A stretch of 64,000 bases of DNA from Myxococcales bacterium (GTDB taxonomy: Bacteria > Myxococcota_A > Polyangia > Palsa-1104 > JAEUJZ01), in assembly GCA_016794505.1 (NCBI GenBank), contig JAEUJZ010000102.1, positions 1-64,000 on the forward strand, given 5' to 3'. Shown here piece after piece: positions 54,184 to 62,516 of this stretch; positions within the stretch are counted from its first letter, which is position 1; every line of letters begins with the position of its first letter. The position numbers were made by a program, and so were the translations under genes. The notes under the pieces are model-generated. The model did no database searches. It saw nothing but the letters and a program-made list of their open reading frames with translations, and had not been told where the DNA came from.

Positions 54184-54552
54184 ATGAATCCGCGGGAGCA
54201 AGAAGACCAGGCCTTTGATCAGCTGGCCGATAGCCAGCTTAAGAAGCTCGAACGAGCGCTGCTTTCCTATGACCCCGACGAGCTAGAGGCCGAAAAGGCC
54301 GGTGATGTCCTGAACATCACGCTGTTTTCGGGGCAGCCGCAGCAGAGCAAGATGGTTCTTAACCGCCACCGCGCCGCGCGACAGATCTGGATGGCGGCGC
54401 AGCGTCGTGCGTGGCACTTCGATCTGGTGCGCGATGGGGCGGGGCAGAGCACGTGGCGCACGCAGGCACACGGCCGCGATGAAGAGCTAGTCGCCACCGT
54501 GCAAGAGGTGCTGACTGCGCTGCTCAAGCGCCCGGTCAAGCTGGCGCTGTAG
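54184..54552 (+). CDS. cyaY: Frataxin/CyaY-like iron-binding protein
   Basis: A 122-residue small protein with the frataxin-like fold pattern: an acidic first helix (FDQLADSQLKKLERALLSYD, DELEAEKAGDV), a beta sheet starting LNITLF, then VLNRHRAARQIWMAAQRRAW with the conserved Asn-Arg and Trp, HFDL, and a C-terminal helix. Frataxins donate or regulate iron at the Fe-S cluster assembly machine. The acidic first helix is the iron-binding surface. I chose the ATG at 54184, since an ATG at 54136 adds residues that are not conserved. No isc genes are adjacent. Confidence 0.75.
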   Translation: MNPREQEDQAFDQLADSQLKKLERALLSYDPDELEAEKAGDVLNITLFSGQPQQSKMVLNRHRAARQIWMAAQRRAWHFDLVRDGAGQSTWRTQAHGRDEELVATVQEVLTALLKRPVKLAL

Positions 54553-54648
54553 TTGGCTTTACCCGCAGTTACCAGCGACGGGAAATCGTAGCGACCTCAT
54601 GCGCGATTGCGCTTGAGACAGGCGGGGGTGCTGTCTACGGTCGCGGCG

Positions 54649-55974
54649 ATGGAACTCTCCTGCGATCTTCACATTCACTCGCGCTTCAGCCGCGCCACCA
54701 GCAAAGATCTGAACCTGGGTCAGCTGTACCAGTGGGCGCAGCGCAAAGGCATCGCGATCGTCGGCACGGGGGACTTCACACACCCCGGCTGGCGGGAAGA
54801 GCTGCGCCGCGATCTCGTCGCGATTCCGGGCGAGCCAGGCTTCTTCGCGCTGCGTCCTGAGCTGCGCGAAGCGCTGGATGCTGAGATCCCGCGCGCCTGT
54901 CGTGCCGACGTGCGCTTTGTTCTGACTGCCGAGACCTCGCACATCTACAAAAAAGCGGGGGCAGTGCGCAAAGTCCACAACTTGGTGCTGGCTCCTGATC
55001 TGGATGTCGTCGAGCGGCTGTGTCAGCGCTTGGTCGCGCTGGGCTGCAACCTGAACGCCGATGGCCGCCCGATCTTTGGCCTGCCCTGTCGCGACTTCTT
55101 CGAGATCATCCTGGAGACCGATCGCCGCGCCTGCTTGATCCCCGCGCACATTTGGACGCCGCACTTTTCGCTGTTCGGATCGCTGTCGGGCTTCGATCGC
55201 ATCGAAGACTGCTTCGCCGATCTGACGCCGCACATCTTCGCGCTAGAGACGGGTCTGTCTTCTGATCCCGCGATGAACTGGCGGCTGTCGCAGCTCGATC
55301 GCTACACGCTGATCTCGAACTCCGATGCGCACTCGGCGCAGAAGCTCGGGCGCGAGCTGAACCTGATCAACATCCAGCCCTCGTACGATCATCTGCGCGC
55401 AGCGCTTGAACACTGTCGCCCCGACGAGTTCTTGGGCACCGTCGAGTTCTTCCCAGAAGAAGGCAAGTATCACCTGGACGGTCATCGCGCCTGCCAAGCG
55501 CGCCTGGAACCCGCAGAGCGCCTGCGCCTGGGGGGCAAGTGTCCCGTCTGCGAAAAGGACGTCACCGTGGGCGTGCTGTCGCGCGTCGAAGCCTTGGCTG
55601 ATCGCAGCGCCGAAGCCGTGGCAGCGGGGGCTCGACCTTCCCGCGCGCGGCCGTTTACCAGCCTGGTGCCCTTGCCCGAGATCGTGGCCGAGGTGCTGGG
55701 GGTGGGCGTGGCCTCGGATCGCGTGCAGCGCCTGTACTTTAAGCTGCTCGATCAGCTGGGCAGCGATCTGCACATCCTGCGGCATGTCGAGGCCGCGGAG
55801 CTCCGTCGCGCAGGCGGCGAGCTTCTGGCGGAAGCCGTCCGGCGCGTGCGCGCGGGGGCACTGCACATCGCGCCGGGATACGACGGAGAATACGGGCAGA
55901 TTCGCATCTTCGAACCCGACGAGCGAACCCCCAAGCGCAGCGGTCGCGACGAGCAGATGGGGCTCTTCGCATGA
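54649..55974 (+). CDS. EndoQ-like DNA endonuclease (PHP fold)
   Basis: A 441-residue protein of the EndoQ/TIGR00375 family, which nicks DNA 5' to deaminated bases and abasic sites. The PHP motifs are DLHIHSRFSRATSK (residues 6-19), GTGDFTHPGWREEL near 40, ETSHIYKK near 98, PAHIWTPHFSLFG near 165 and SNSDAHSAQKLGRE near 223. A zinc finger CPVCEKDVTVGVLSRVE lies near 300, and the C-terminus ends in a conserved HIAPGYDGEYGQIRIF. The stop overlaps the start of the UvrD gene (ATGA, 55971-55974), so the two are coupled. EndoQ is mainly archaeal with scattered bacteria. The start is uncertain: GTG at 54628 or TTG at 54607 are alternatives. Confidence 0.9.
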   Translation: MELSCDLHIHSRFSRATSKDLNLGQLYQWAQRKGIAIVGTGDFTHPGWREELRRDLVAIPGEPGFFALRPELREALDAEIPRACRADVRFVLTAETSHIYKKAGAVRKVHNLVLAPDLDVVERLCQRLVALGCNLNADGRPIFGLPCRDFFEIILETDRRACLIPAHIWTPHFSLFGSLSGFDRIEDCFADLTPHIFALETGLSSDPAMNWRLSQLDRYTLISNSDAHSAQKLGRELNLINIQPSYDHLRAALEHCRPDEFLGTVEFFPEEGKYHLDGHRACQARLEPAERLRLGGKCPVCEKDVTVGVLSRVEALADRSAEAVAAGARPSRARPFTSLVPLPEIVAEVLGVGVASDRVQRLYFKLLDQLGSDLHILRHVEAAELRRAGGELLAEAVRRVRAGALHIAPGYDGEYGQIRIFEPDERTPKRSGRDEQMGLFA

Positions 55975-57758
55975 GCGGCGAAGCGCCGGCCTTCGCTGCG
56001 CTGCAGGGTCTTACCGCGGCGCAGCGCGAAGCGGCTTTGGCCTCGGGATCTGCCTTGGTCGTCGCCGGACCGGGATCGGGCAAGACACGCACGCTGGTCG
56101 CGCGCTTGGTGTATCTGCTGGAAGCGGGCCTGGCTGCGCCGCATGAGCTGTGTGCGATCACGTTTACGCGCAAGGCTGCTTCTGAGCTGCGCGAGCGCCT
56201 GCAGCGCGCCGTGGGTGATGTCGCCCAGACGATCCGGGTGGGCACGTTTCATCAGCTGGCTCTGCACCTGCGACCGCAGCCGCAGGCGGTGCGCTTGATC
56301 AGCGAAGCGGATCGCCACGATCTGCTGGCGCATGTCCTGCGCAGCGATTCCAGCGTCGGCAGTGGGCTGAGCGAAGCGACGCTGCGGCGGCGCCTGCGAC
56401 GCGCTTCGCAAGCACTCAGCCTGATGAAGGGACGAAGCTGTGATGCGCTGACTGCGCTGGGCCAGCCCTCTGCGTCGTTGCCGACCGAAGACGATGCAGC
56501 GTGGCTGCATCCGGCGCTGGCTGCGTATCAGGCGTGGCTGCAAGCGCTCGATCTGGAAGACCTCGACGATCTGCTCGTGGCTGCGACGCAGGCGGTGCGT
56601 GCGGGTCAAGCCTGCGTCCACTATCGCTGCGTCCACGTCGATGAATACCAAGACACAAACGGTGTGCAGCGCGAGCTTTTGATCGCGCTCGCCAAAGCGG
56701 GTGCGCAGATCTTCGCCATCGGCGATCCCGATCAGTCGATCTATGCCTTTCGCGGGGCCGAGCGCGGCAACTTCTTTGCCTTTCCGCGCGACTTTGCCGG
56801 GGCGCGCGTGTTCTTTCTGCGCGACAACTTTCGCGCCACATCGACCTTGGTGGCAGCGGCTACCGCGCTCTTGTCGCAGGCGGGCGATCGCGAAGCGTTC
56901 GTGGACGGACCCCCGCCGCAGGCACAGCGTGAACGCGGTGAGCCCGTGCAGCTTCGCGCGGCGGCAAGTCCGCGCTCGGAAGCCATCGCCATCGCCCGCG
57001 AGATCGAGCGCTTGCTGGGCGGCACCAGCTTGACCTCGCACGATCAAGGACGGGCTGCGTCGTCTGCAAGCGGCTGCTATGGCTTTTCGGACATCGCGGT
57101 CTTGACCCGCACGGCGGCGCGGGCCGATGACGTGGCCTTGGCCCTGCAACACGAAGGCATTCCGACGCTGCGCCCGCGCAAAGCGCGCCCACTTTACACC
57201 GCAGAGTCCATCGCCCGCGGCCCCGATGAGCGAGCCGCGGACGATCGCAGCGAGCGCCCACCAGAGAGGGCGGCGACGCAGTCCCCTTTTTCAGCGGCGC
57301 TGCAGCATCACGCGCAGCGTCCTGCTTGGCGAGCGGATGCCGGTCTGGTGGATCTGGATGCAGCGCAGTCTGCCGAGCGTTCGTACGCCGCGCTGCGGCA
57401 CGCGCTGACCTGTGATGCCGAAGGTGAGATCGGCATCGCGCACGAGTCCGACGAGTGGGACGCGCGCTTTGAACGCGTCGCCGTTCTGACCTTGCACGGC
57501 GCCAAGGGCCTGGAATTTCCCGTGGTGTTTCTGTGCGGCAGCGAAGCCGATCTGCTGCCGGGCCGCGCTGCCAGCAAAGACGAGGTCGCCGAAGAGCGCC
57601 GGCTGTTCTATGTCGGGATGACGCGCGCCAAAGATCGCCTGTGGATCAGCCATGTGGGGCCGCCGTCGCCGTTTGTGGCCGCGCTGCCTTCGCGCTGTGT
57701 ACAGACGGTTGCGCCGCCTGCTCGTCGCGCCAAGCCGCCCCAGCTAAAGCTCTTTTGA
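55971..57758 (+). CDS. UvrD/Rep-family DNA helicase, short form
   Basis: A 595-residue superfamily 1 helicase. Motifs: VAGPGSGKTRTL (I/Walker A, near 30), ITFTRKAASELRERL (Ia), RCVHVDEYQDTN (II), FAIGDPDQSIYAFRGA (III), VFFLRDNFRATSTL (IV), VLTLHGAKGLEFPVVFLCG (V) and RRLFYVGMTRAKDRL (VI). It is shorter than UvrD (about 720 residues); the 2B region is reduced and replaced by a polar stretch (about 405-440). The overlap with the EndoQ gene suggests the helicase opens or clears DNA at EndoQ nicks. It has no nuclease domain. Confidence 0.94.
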   Translation: MSGEAPAFAALQGLTAAQREAALASGSALVVAGPGSGKTRTLVARLVYLLEAGLAAPHELCAITFTRKAASELRERLQRAVGDVAQTIRVGTFHQLALHLRPQPQAVRLISEADRHDLLAHVLRSDSSVGSGLSEATLRRRLRRASQALSLMKGRSCDALTALGQPSASLPTEDDAAWLHPALAAYQAWLQALDLEDLDDLLVAATQAVRAGQACVHYRCVHVDEYQDTNGVQRELLIALAKAGAQIFAIGDPDQSIYAFRGAERGNFFAFPRDFAGARVFFLRDNFRATSTLVAAATALLSQAGDREAFVDGPPPQAQRERGEPVQLRAAASPRSEAIAIAREIERLLGGTSLTSHDQGRAASSASGCYGFSDIAVLTRTAARADDVALALQHEGIPTLRPRKARPLYTAESIARGPDERAADDRSERPPERAATQSPFSAALQHHAQRPAWRADAGLVDLDAAQSAERSYAALRHALTCDAEGEIGIAHESDEWDARFERVAVLTLHGAKGLEFPVVFLCGSEADLLPGRAASKDEVAEERRLFYVGMTRAKDRLWISHVGPPSPFVAALPSRCVQTVAPPARRAKPPQLKLF

Positions 57759-57785
57759 GCCCGCCCCGGCGCCTGCGCTGCGCAG

Positions 57786-58628
57786 CTAGGCGGGATCGAA
57801 GGACAGGCTGAGTGTGTCCAGCCACGTGGGCGAGGTGAGGGTGAAGTGGCGATGCAGGCGGGCGCCGAGGAGCGTCGCGGCGGACGGGATGAGATCTTCA
57901 ACGCGGGGGGGCGGACGATCCGCGGCGACACACTCGGCTAGCGAGGTCATGACCTCGGCGCGGAAGCCACAGGGATTGATGGCGAAGAAGCGCGCGAGGT
58001 CGGTGGTGACGTTGAGCGCAAAGCCATGGAAGGTGATCCAGCGGCGCACGGCGATGCCCATCGACGCGATCTTGCGCTGCAGCGACGCTTCGTCGACCGG
58101 CGCGATGGGTACAGCCGAATTCACAGGTGAGGCCGCAGACAGCGATGGATCTGGGGCTGTCCACACACCGGTCGCGCCGGGCTTGCGAGCGGCTGCCACA
58201 CCGACGTGGCGGCACAGGTCGATCAGGCCGCCTTCTAACGCCCGCAGATAGCGGTGCAGATCGCGCTCGGACGGTGAGGTCACACCGACGGGATTGGGGC
58301 GCAGCTTGAGGATGGGATAGCCGACGAGCTGACCAGGGCCGTGATAGGTCGCATCGCCGCCACGCTCGACTTCAAACGTGGGAAAGCGCGGAGAGAGGAT
58401 GTTGTCGCGCGCCTTCTGCCGGCGCCCCACGGTGATGACATCGGGGTGCTGACAGAAAAGCAGCACGTCTGGGGCCTGCCCAGTGAGCACGGCGTCGACC
58501 AAGGCACGCTGCAGCCGCCAGGCTTGGCCATAGTCGATCAGCCCCAGATACACGGCCCGGCCTGGCTGCGGATCGAGGCCCTGGACGTGTAGACACTCAT
58601 CGCTGGGAAACGCCTGCGGGGCGGACAT
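57786..58628 (-). CDS. lipB: Lipoyl(octanoyl) transferase
   Basis: A 280-residue LipB, which moves octanoyl groups from ACP to lipoyl domains. The motif RGGDATYHGPGQLVGYPILK binds substrate, KIASMGIAVRRW carries the catalytic Lys, and FFAINPCGF the catalytic Cys. It has an insert of about 25 residues (PDPSLSAASPVNSAVPIAP) before the Lys block. I chose the ATG at 58628; it lacks an obvious ribosome site but matches family length. No lipA is next to it. It lies 27 bp from the stop of the convergent UvrD gene. Confidence 0.95.
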   Translation of the reverse strand: MSAPQAFPSDECLHVQGLDPQPGRAVYLGLIDYGQAWRLQRALVDAVLTGQAPDVLLFCQHPDVITVGRRQKARDNILSPRFPTFEVERGGDATYHGPGQLVGYPILKLRPNPVGVTSPSERDLHRYLRALEGGLIDLCRHVGVAAARKPGATGVWTAPDPSLSAASPVNSAVPIAPVDEASLQRKIASMGIAVRRWITFHGFALNVTTDLARFFAINPCGFRAEVMTSLAECVAADRPPPRVEDLIPSAATLLGARLHRHFTLTSPTWLDTLSLSFDPA

Positions 58629-58782
58629 GCCGCGACTATAAGCCGTCCGGCGCGGTCTTGGATCCGGGGCCCTGCAGTCGGCAGTGCCGGCCCGCGCGCC
58701 GTCTTGCGCCGCGGGATGCGTGTGGCCGAGCGCCATGCAGCACCTCTGCGACGGAGATGGGCGACCTGCGAGCTCGCCGGAA

Positions 58783-61700
58783 CTAAGGAATTCCCATGGC
58801 TTTGGCCTGCTGTGCGGCCTGCTGTTCCAGGGCGTCGGCCTGGTGGGTGGGTGCGCCCGAGCGGCGCAGCAAGCGAGCCTGAGCGCGCAGCCAGCTGGGC
58901 TGAGCGATGCGATGATGTCGCGCCATGCGCTTAAGCACAGCCAGCGCGCGATCGAGCTGGGCCCGGCGCTGCGCTCGCAGAAGTGGCTGCGCTCGTTCGA
59001 GCAGGCCAAAGCAGACCTCGACCAAGCCGACGGCCGCTGGCAGCACGCCATAGTTGAAGATCGGCGAGCTGGAAAAGATGCTCAAAAGAACATCGCAGTC
59101 GGCGCGGGCGGCCTCGATCTGACCCAGGGCAAGGTTCGAGCGCGCGTGGAGCTGCAGGGCCTGTAGCTCAAAGGTCAGGTCTCGGCGCTCGCGGACGGCG
59201 ATGAGCGCAGCGTCCAGGACGTTCACAGCCTCACGGTGCTGGCCACGCTGCTGCAGGACCTGCGCCTGACTGATGCGGGCGCGCGGAATGAACTGACCGT
59301 GGCCTTCGCGCTCGGCCACCTGCACCAGGGCCTGCAGAGCGGGGCTGCCGTCGCGTAGCTGGTCGCGAAAGATGGCGATCCACACAAGCTGCTGCAGTGC
59401 CACCAGGCGCGACGTGCTGTCGAACACGGCCTGCGCGATGGCGTCGGCCTGGCGCAGATCGAGCTCGGCCTCGGCCAGCTGGCCCCGGCTGATGAGCAGG
59501 CTGCTGCGCAGGCGCAGGAACTTGTAGTCAGCGGCAGTGCCACGCACGGTTTCGCGCAGCGCCGCGGCTTTTGATAAGTATAAATCCGCGATATGCGACA
59601 GCCCGAAGGTGGACGAGGTATAGGCCAGCGCGCCATAGCTGGTGATGCGCTGCGGGACATCGTCGAGCCGGTCGGCCAAGTTGGCCAAGGCCAGCGAGCA
59701 GAAGAACAGCCGACGGTCGGAAAACAGGTACAGCGCGACCTCGGCATGCGTGACCAGCAGGCTCAGCGCTTCGCGTCCTTCATCCGGCGAGAGCGAGTCC
59801 GCGCCAAGCGGCAGGCGGTGGGGGCCGGGCAGGACGTCGTTTACGCGCAGCGCGGCCTGCAGGGCCAGATTTTCCAGCAGTCCGAAGGCGAGCTGTCTCG
59901 ACGACACCGGCAGCGGCTGGTCAAGAAGCGCCAGACCGTCTTCGGTGATCTGCATGCACTCATCGATGTGCCCCAGGCCGAGCAGCGTCGTTCCAAGAAG
60001 TCGGCGCAGGCGCACGCGGGCCAGACGGAGTGGCGTGGCAAGCGACTCCAGGCTCTGCGCTTGGCGCAGCAGGCTCAGGGCCTCGCGCAGGGCGCCGCGC
60101 TGCGTGGCAGCGTCGCTGGCCAAAAGAGCAAAGTGGAACGCGCGGGCGGGCTCGCCGCCGTGCTGATAGTGAAACGCCAGAGCCGCCGCGACATCGCCGG
60201 AAAGGGGGCGGCTGCGCTCGATCCCCAGCGCCACGTCGCGGTGCAGGGCCTGCGTCTGTTCAGCGCGCAGGGATGCAAGGACGCCTTCGCGCAGCTTGTC
60301 GTGCGAGAACTGCCAGTGCTCGTTTTGCACATCCAAGACCGCGGCGTCGGCGCAGGCCGCGAGCCAGCGATCGAGCTCGGCTTCGCTGGCAGACATCAAG
60401 GCTCGCATCAGAGCGCGGTCGATGCGACGGCCAGCGATCGCCGCTTGCTGCACGGCCGGCAGAGCCCACGACGGCAGACGCGACAGGCGTCGGCGCACGA
60501 CCAAGGCCATGCCGCCGCGCAGCCCGGCGCTGTGCCCGCTGGCCAGGTCGCTGACTAAACCGATGCGGGTCAAGCTCCCGGCCTCTTCGGCGAGAGCGCG
60601 CAGGATCTCGACCAGAAAGAACGGGTTGCCTTCGGTCTGCTCGCTCAGCCACTGCACAAGATCGGGGCGCTGGCCTGCCGCGCCCAGCATGGACTCGATC
60701 AGCTCGGCGGTGCCGCGGGGTCCCAGGCGCTGCAGCGCGAGCGTTTGGGCGCCGGGAAGCTCGTCGGGAAGCTGCGGGCACTCGTCGTCGCGATAGCTGG
60801 CGAGGATCAGCAGCGGCTTTTTGTCGAGGTGAGGCAGCAGACGGGCCAGAAGCTCGCGGCTCTCGGGCGCGGCCCAGTGCAGATCTTCCAGGATCAGCAC
60901 CGTCGGCTCGCTGCGGCGCAGCAAGAGATCGCACAGGACCGCCTGCAAGCGAGCGCGGGCGGCTGCGGCATCTAGCTCGGGCGGCGGCGCGATGTCCTTT
61001 TCGAGCAGCGTGGGCAGATCGGGAAGGACACGGGCCAGCGTGCCTTCTTCAAGAGGAGACAGCGGCACCGACAAGGCCGCGCTGTGCAGGGCATCCAGAA
61101 ACACTTGATAGGCGGATCCCGTCTCGGTCACGGCCTGGCCGCGGTCGACATGGGCCCCGCGCACCAGGGCCAGCGTGCGCAGCTCGTCGAGAAGCCGCGA
61201 CTTACCGACGCCGCTCTCGCCGCCAATCAGCCACAGGCCGCCGTGGCCACGCTGGGCTTGATGGAGCGCGCTGCGCAGCACACCCAGTTCCTGATCGCGG
61301 CCCACAAAGTCGGCAGCCTGCAGATAGCTCTCGCGGACCTGGGCTGTCTCGTCGGGCAGCGCGATGTCGGCCGCCTGTGCAAGGGCACGTGCAGCCTGTG
61401 TCGCATCGGACAGACGCTGCGCCGGGTTGCGCGCCAAGAGCTGCTCTAGGACGCGCAGGATCGCCGCGGACAGTCCGTGCATCGGCAGGCTGGGCTCGTC
61501 GTTGAGCACGCGCGCGATCAGCAGCTCGCTCTGATCGGCGTCAAACGGGCGCTTGCCGGTCAGCACCTGCGTGGCCATGACTCCGAATGCGTATAAATCC
61601 GAGGCTTCGCTCGCCGCCTGCCCGACGAGCAGCTCAGGGGCCATGTAGTGCAGCGTGCCGGACAGCTCGGCCGATCCGCCCTGCGTCATCGAGCGCAGCG

Positions 61701-62421
61701 TCGACAGACCGAAGTCGAGCACGACCACGCGCTCTTCGCAGAACAAGACATTGCCCGGCTTCAGGTCGCGGTGCAGGATGCCGCGGCGGTGCAGATAGGC
61801 GAGTGCGGCCAAGACCTCGATCAGCAGGCGCACTCGTCCGACGACATCGCGGCCGCGACAGACGCGCAGAAAGGGCTCGGCTCCGGTCAGAAGTTCCATC
61901 GTGAAGAACGGCTGCTCGGGCGACTCGAAGCCATAGTCAAAGACGCTGACGATGTTGGGATGACGCAGCGAAGCCAGGGTGCGGAACTCGCGGGCCAGGG
62001 CCAAGCTCAGCGGCGAAAGGCTCAGCGATGAGATGGTGTCGCTCGTCAAAATCGTCGACGGGCGCAGCGGCTGCTCATGCGGCAGAAAGGTGGCATCTTG
62101 CGTGATCGAATACGGCGAGCGCGGGCCTGCGATGCGCTCGTCGATCTGGCTCATGCCGGTCTGCGGCGGCAGGGTCTCTTCGACGCTGGTGGTGCGACTG
62201 ATAGGCGGTGGCGCAGGTCGGCTCGGCAGCAGGTTGACGCGCTTGAGCGCCACCCAGGTATCGGTCAGTCGGTCCTTGGCGCGGTAGACCTGGCCCATGC
62301 CCCCCGAGCCCAGCTGCTCAAACAAGACGTAGCGTGGGTGGGTCCACGCGGCGTCACGGGCCGGCGCGGACTGCGGCGCTGCAGGCGGCAGCGGGGGAGG
62401 GATCTGAGCAGCAGGCGGCAT
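58783..62421 (-). CDS. Ser/Thr kinase - AAA/STAND ATPase - TPR protein
   Basis: A 1212-residue cytoplasmic protein. Residues 30-320 are a kinase: GSGGMGQVYRAKD, Lys60, HRDLKPGN at 217-224, DFG at 236-238, LHYMAPELL. A low-complexity insert of about 75 residues (65-140) lies between the beta-3 lysine and helix C. Residues about 350-700 are an AAA/STAND-like ATPase (FVGRDQELGVLRSALHQA, Walker A GGESGVGKSRL, Walker B VLILEDLHWA, EGNPFFLVEILRAL). The remaining 500 residues are helical TPR-like repeats (ALREALSLLRQAQSLE; QRGQHREAVNVLDAAL). Architecture matches the PknK-like multidomain kinases common in myxobacteria. I chose the ATG at 62421, which does not overlap the upstream transglutaminase stop at 62517; no ribosome site is clear. 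Confidence 0.9.
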   Translation of the reverse strand: MPPAAQIPPPLPPAAPQSAPARDAAWTHPRYVLFEQLGSGGMGQVYRAKDRLTDTWVALKRVNLLPSRPAPPPISRTTSVEETLPPQTGMSQIDERIAGPRSPYSITQDATFLPHEQPLRPSTILTSDTISSLSLSPLSLALAREFRTLASLRHPNIVSVFDYGFESPEQPFFTMELLTGAEPFLRVCRGRDVVGRVRLLIEVLAALAYLHRRGILHRDLKPGNVLFCEERVVVLDFGLSTLRSMTQGGSAELSGTLHYMAPELLVGQAASEASDLYAFGVMATQVLTGKRPFDADQSELLIARVLNDEPSLPMHGLSAAILRVLEQLLARNPAQRLSDATQAARALAQAADIALPDETAQVRESYLQAADFVGRDQELGVLRSALHQAQRGHGGLWLIGGESGVGKSRLLDELRTLALVRGAHVDRGQAVTETGSAYQVFLDALHSAALSVPLSPLEEGTLARVLPDLPTLLEKDIAPPPELDAAAARARLQAVLCDLLLRRSEPTVLILEDLHWAAPESRELLARLLPHLDKKPLLILASYRDDECPQLPDELPGAQTLALQRLGPRGTAELIESMLGAAGQRPDLVQWLSEQTEGNPFFLVEILRALAEEAGSLTRIGLVSDLASGHSAGLRGGMALVVRRRLSRLPSWALPAVQQAAIAGRRIDRALMRALMSASEAELDRWLAACADAAVLDVQNEHWQFSHDKLREGVLASLRAEQTQALHRDVALGIERSRPLSGDVAAALAFHYQHGGEPARAFHFALLASDAATQRGALREALSLLRQAQSLESLATPLRLARVRLRRLLGTTLLGLGHIDECMQITEDGLALLDQPLPVSSRQLAFGLLENLALQAALRVNDVLPGPHRLPLGADSLSPDEGREALSLLVTHAEVALYLFSDRRLFFCSLALANLADRLDDVPQRITSYGALAYTSSTFGLSHIADLYLSKAAALRETVRGTAADYKFLRLRSSLLISRGQLAEAELDLRQADAIAQAVFDSTSRLVALQQLVWIAIFRDQLRDGSPALQALVQVAEREGHGQFIPRARISQAQVLQQRGQHREAVNVLDAALIAVRERRDLTFELQALQLHARSNLALGQIEAARADCDVLLSIFSSSPIFNYGVLPAAVGLVEVCFGLLERAQPLLRAQRRAQLDRALAVLKRMARHHRIAQPSWLRAQARLLRRSGAPTHQADALEQQAAQQAKAMGIP

Positions 62422-62516
62422 AACGACGCTGTCATCGTAGCCCGTCGCCGGGGGGAGAGGAATCGGTAACTCGTGCAGGCGGACTTGCCCCGCTGTGTCG
62501 GTGGCTGTGTCGGCAG

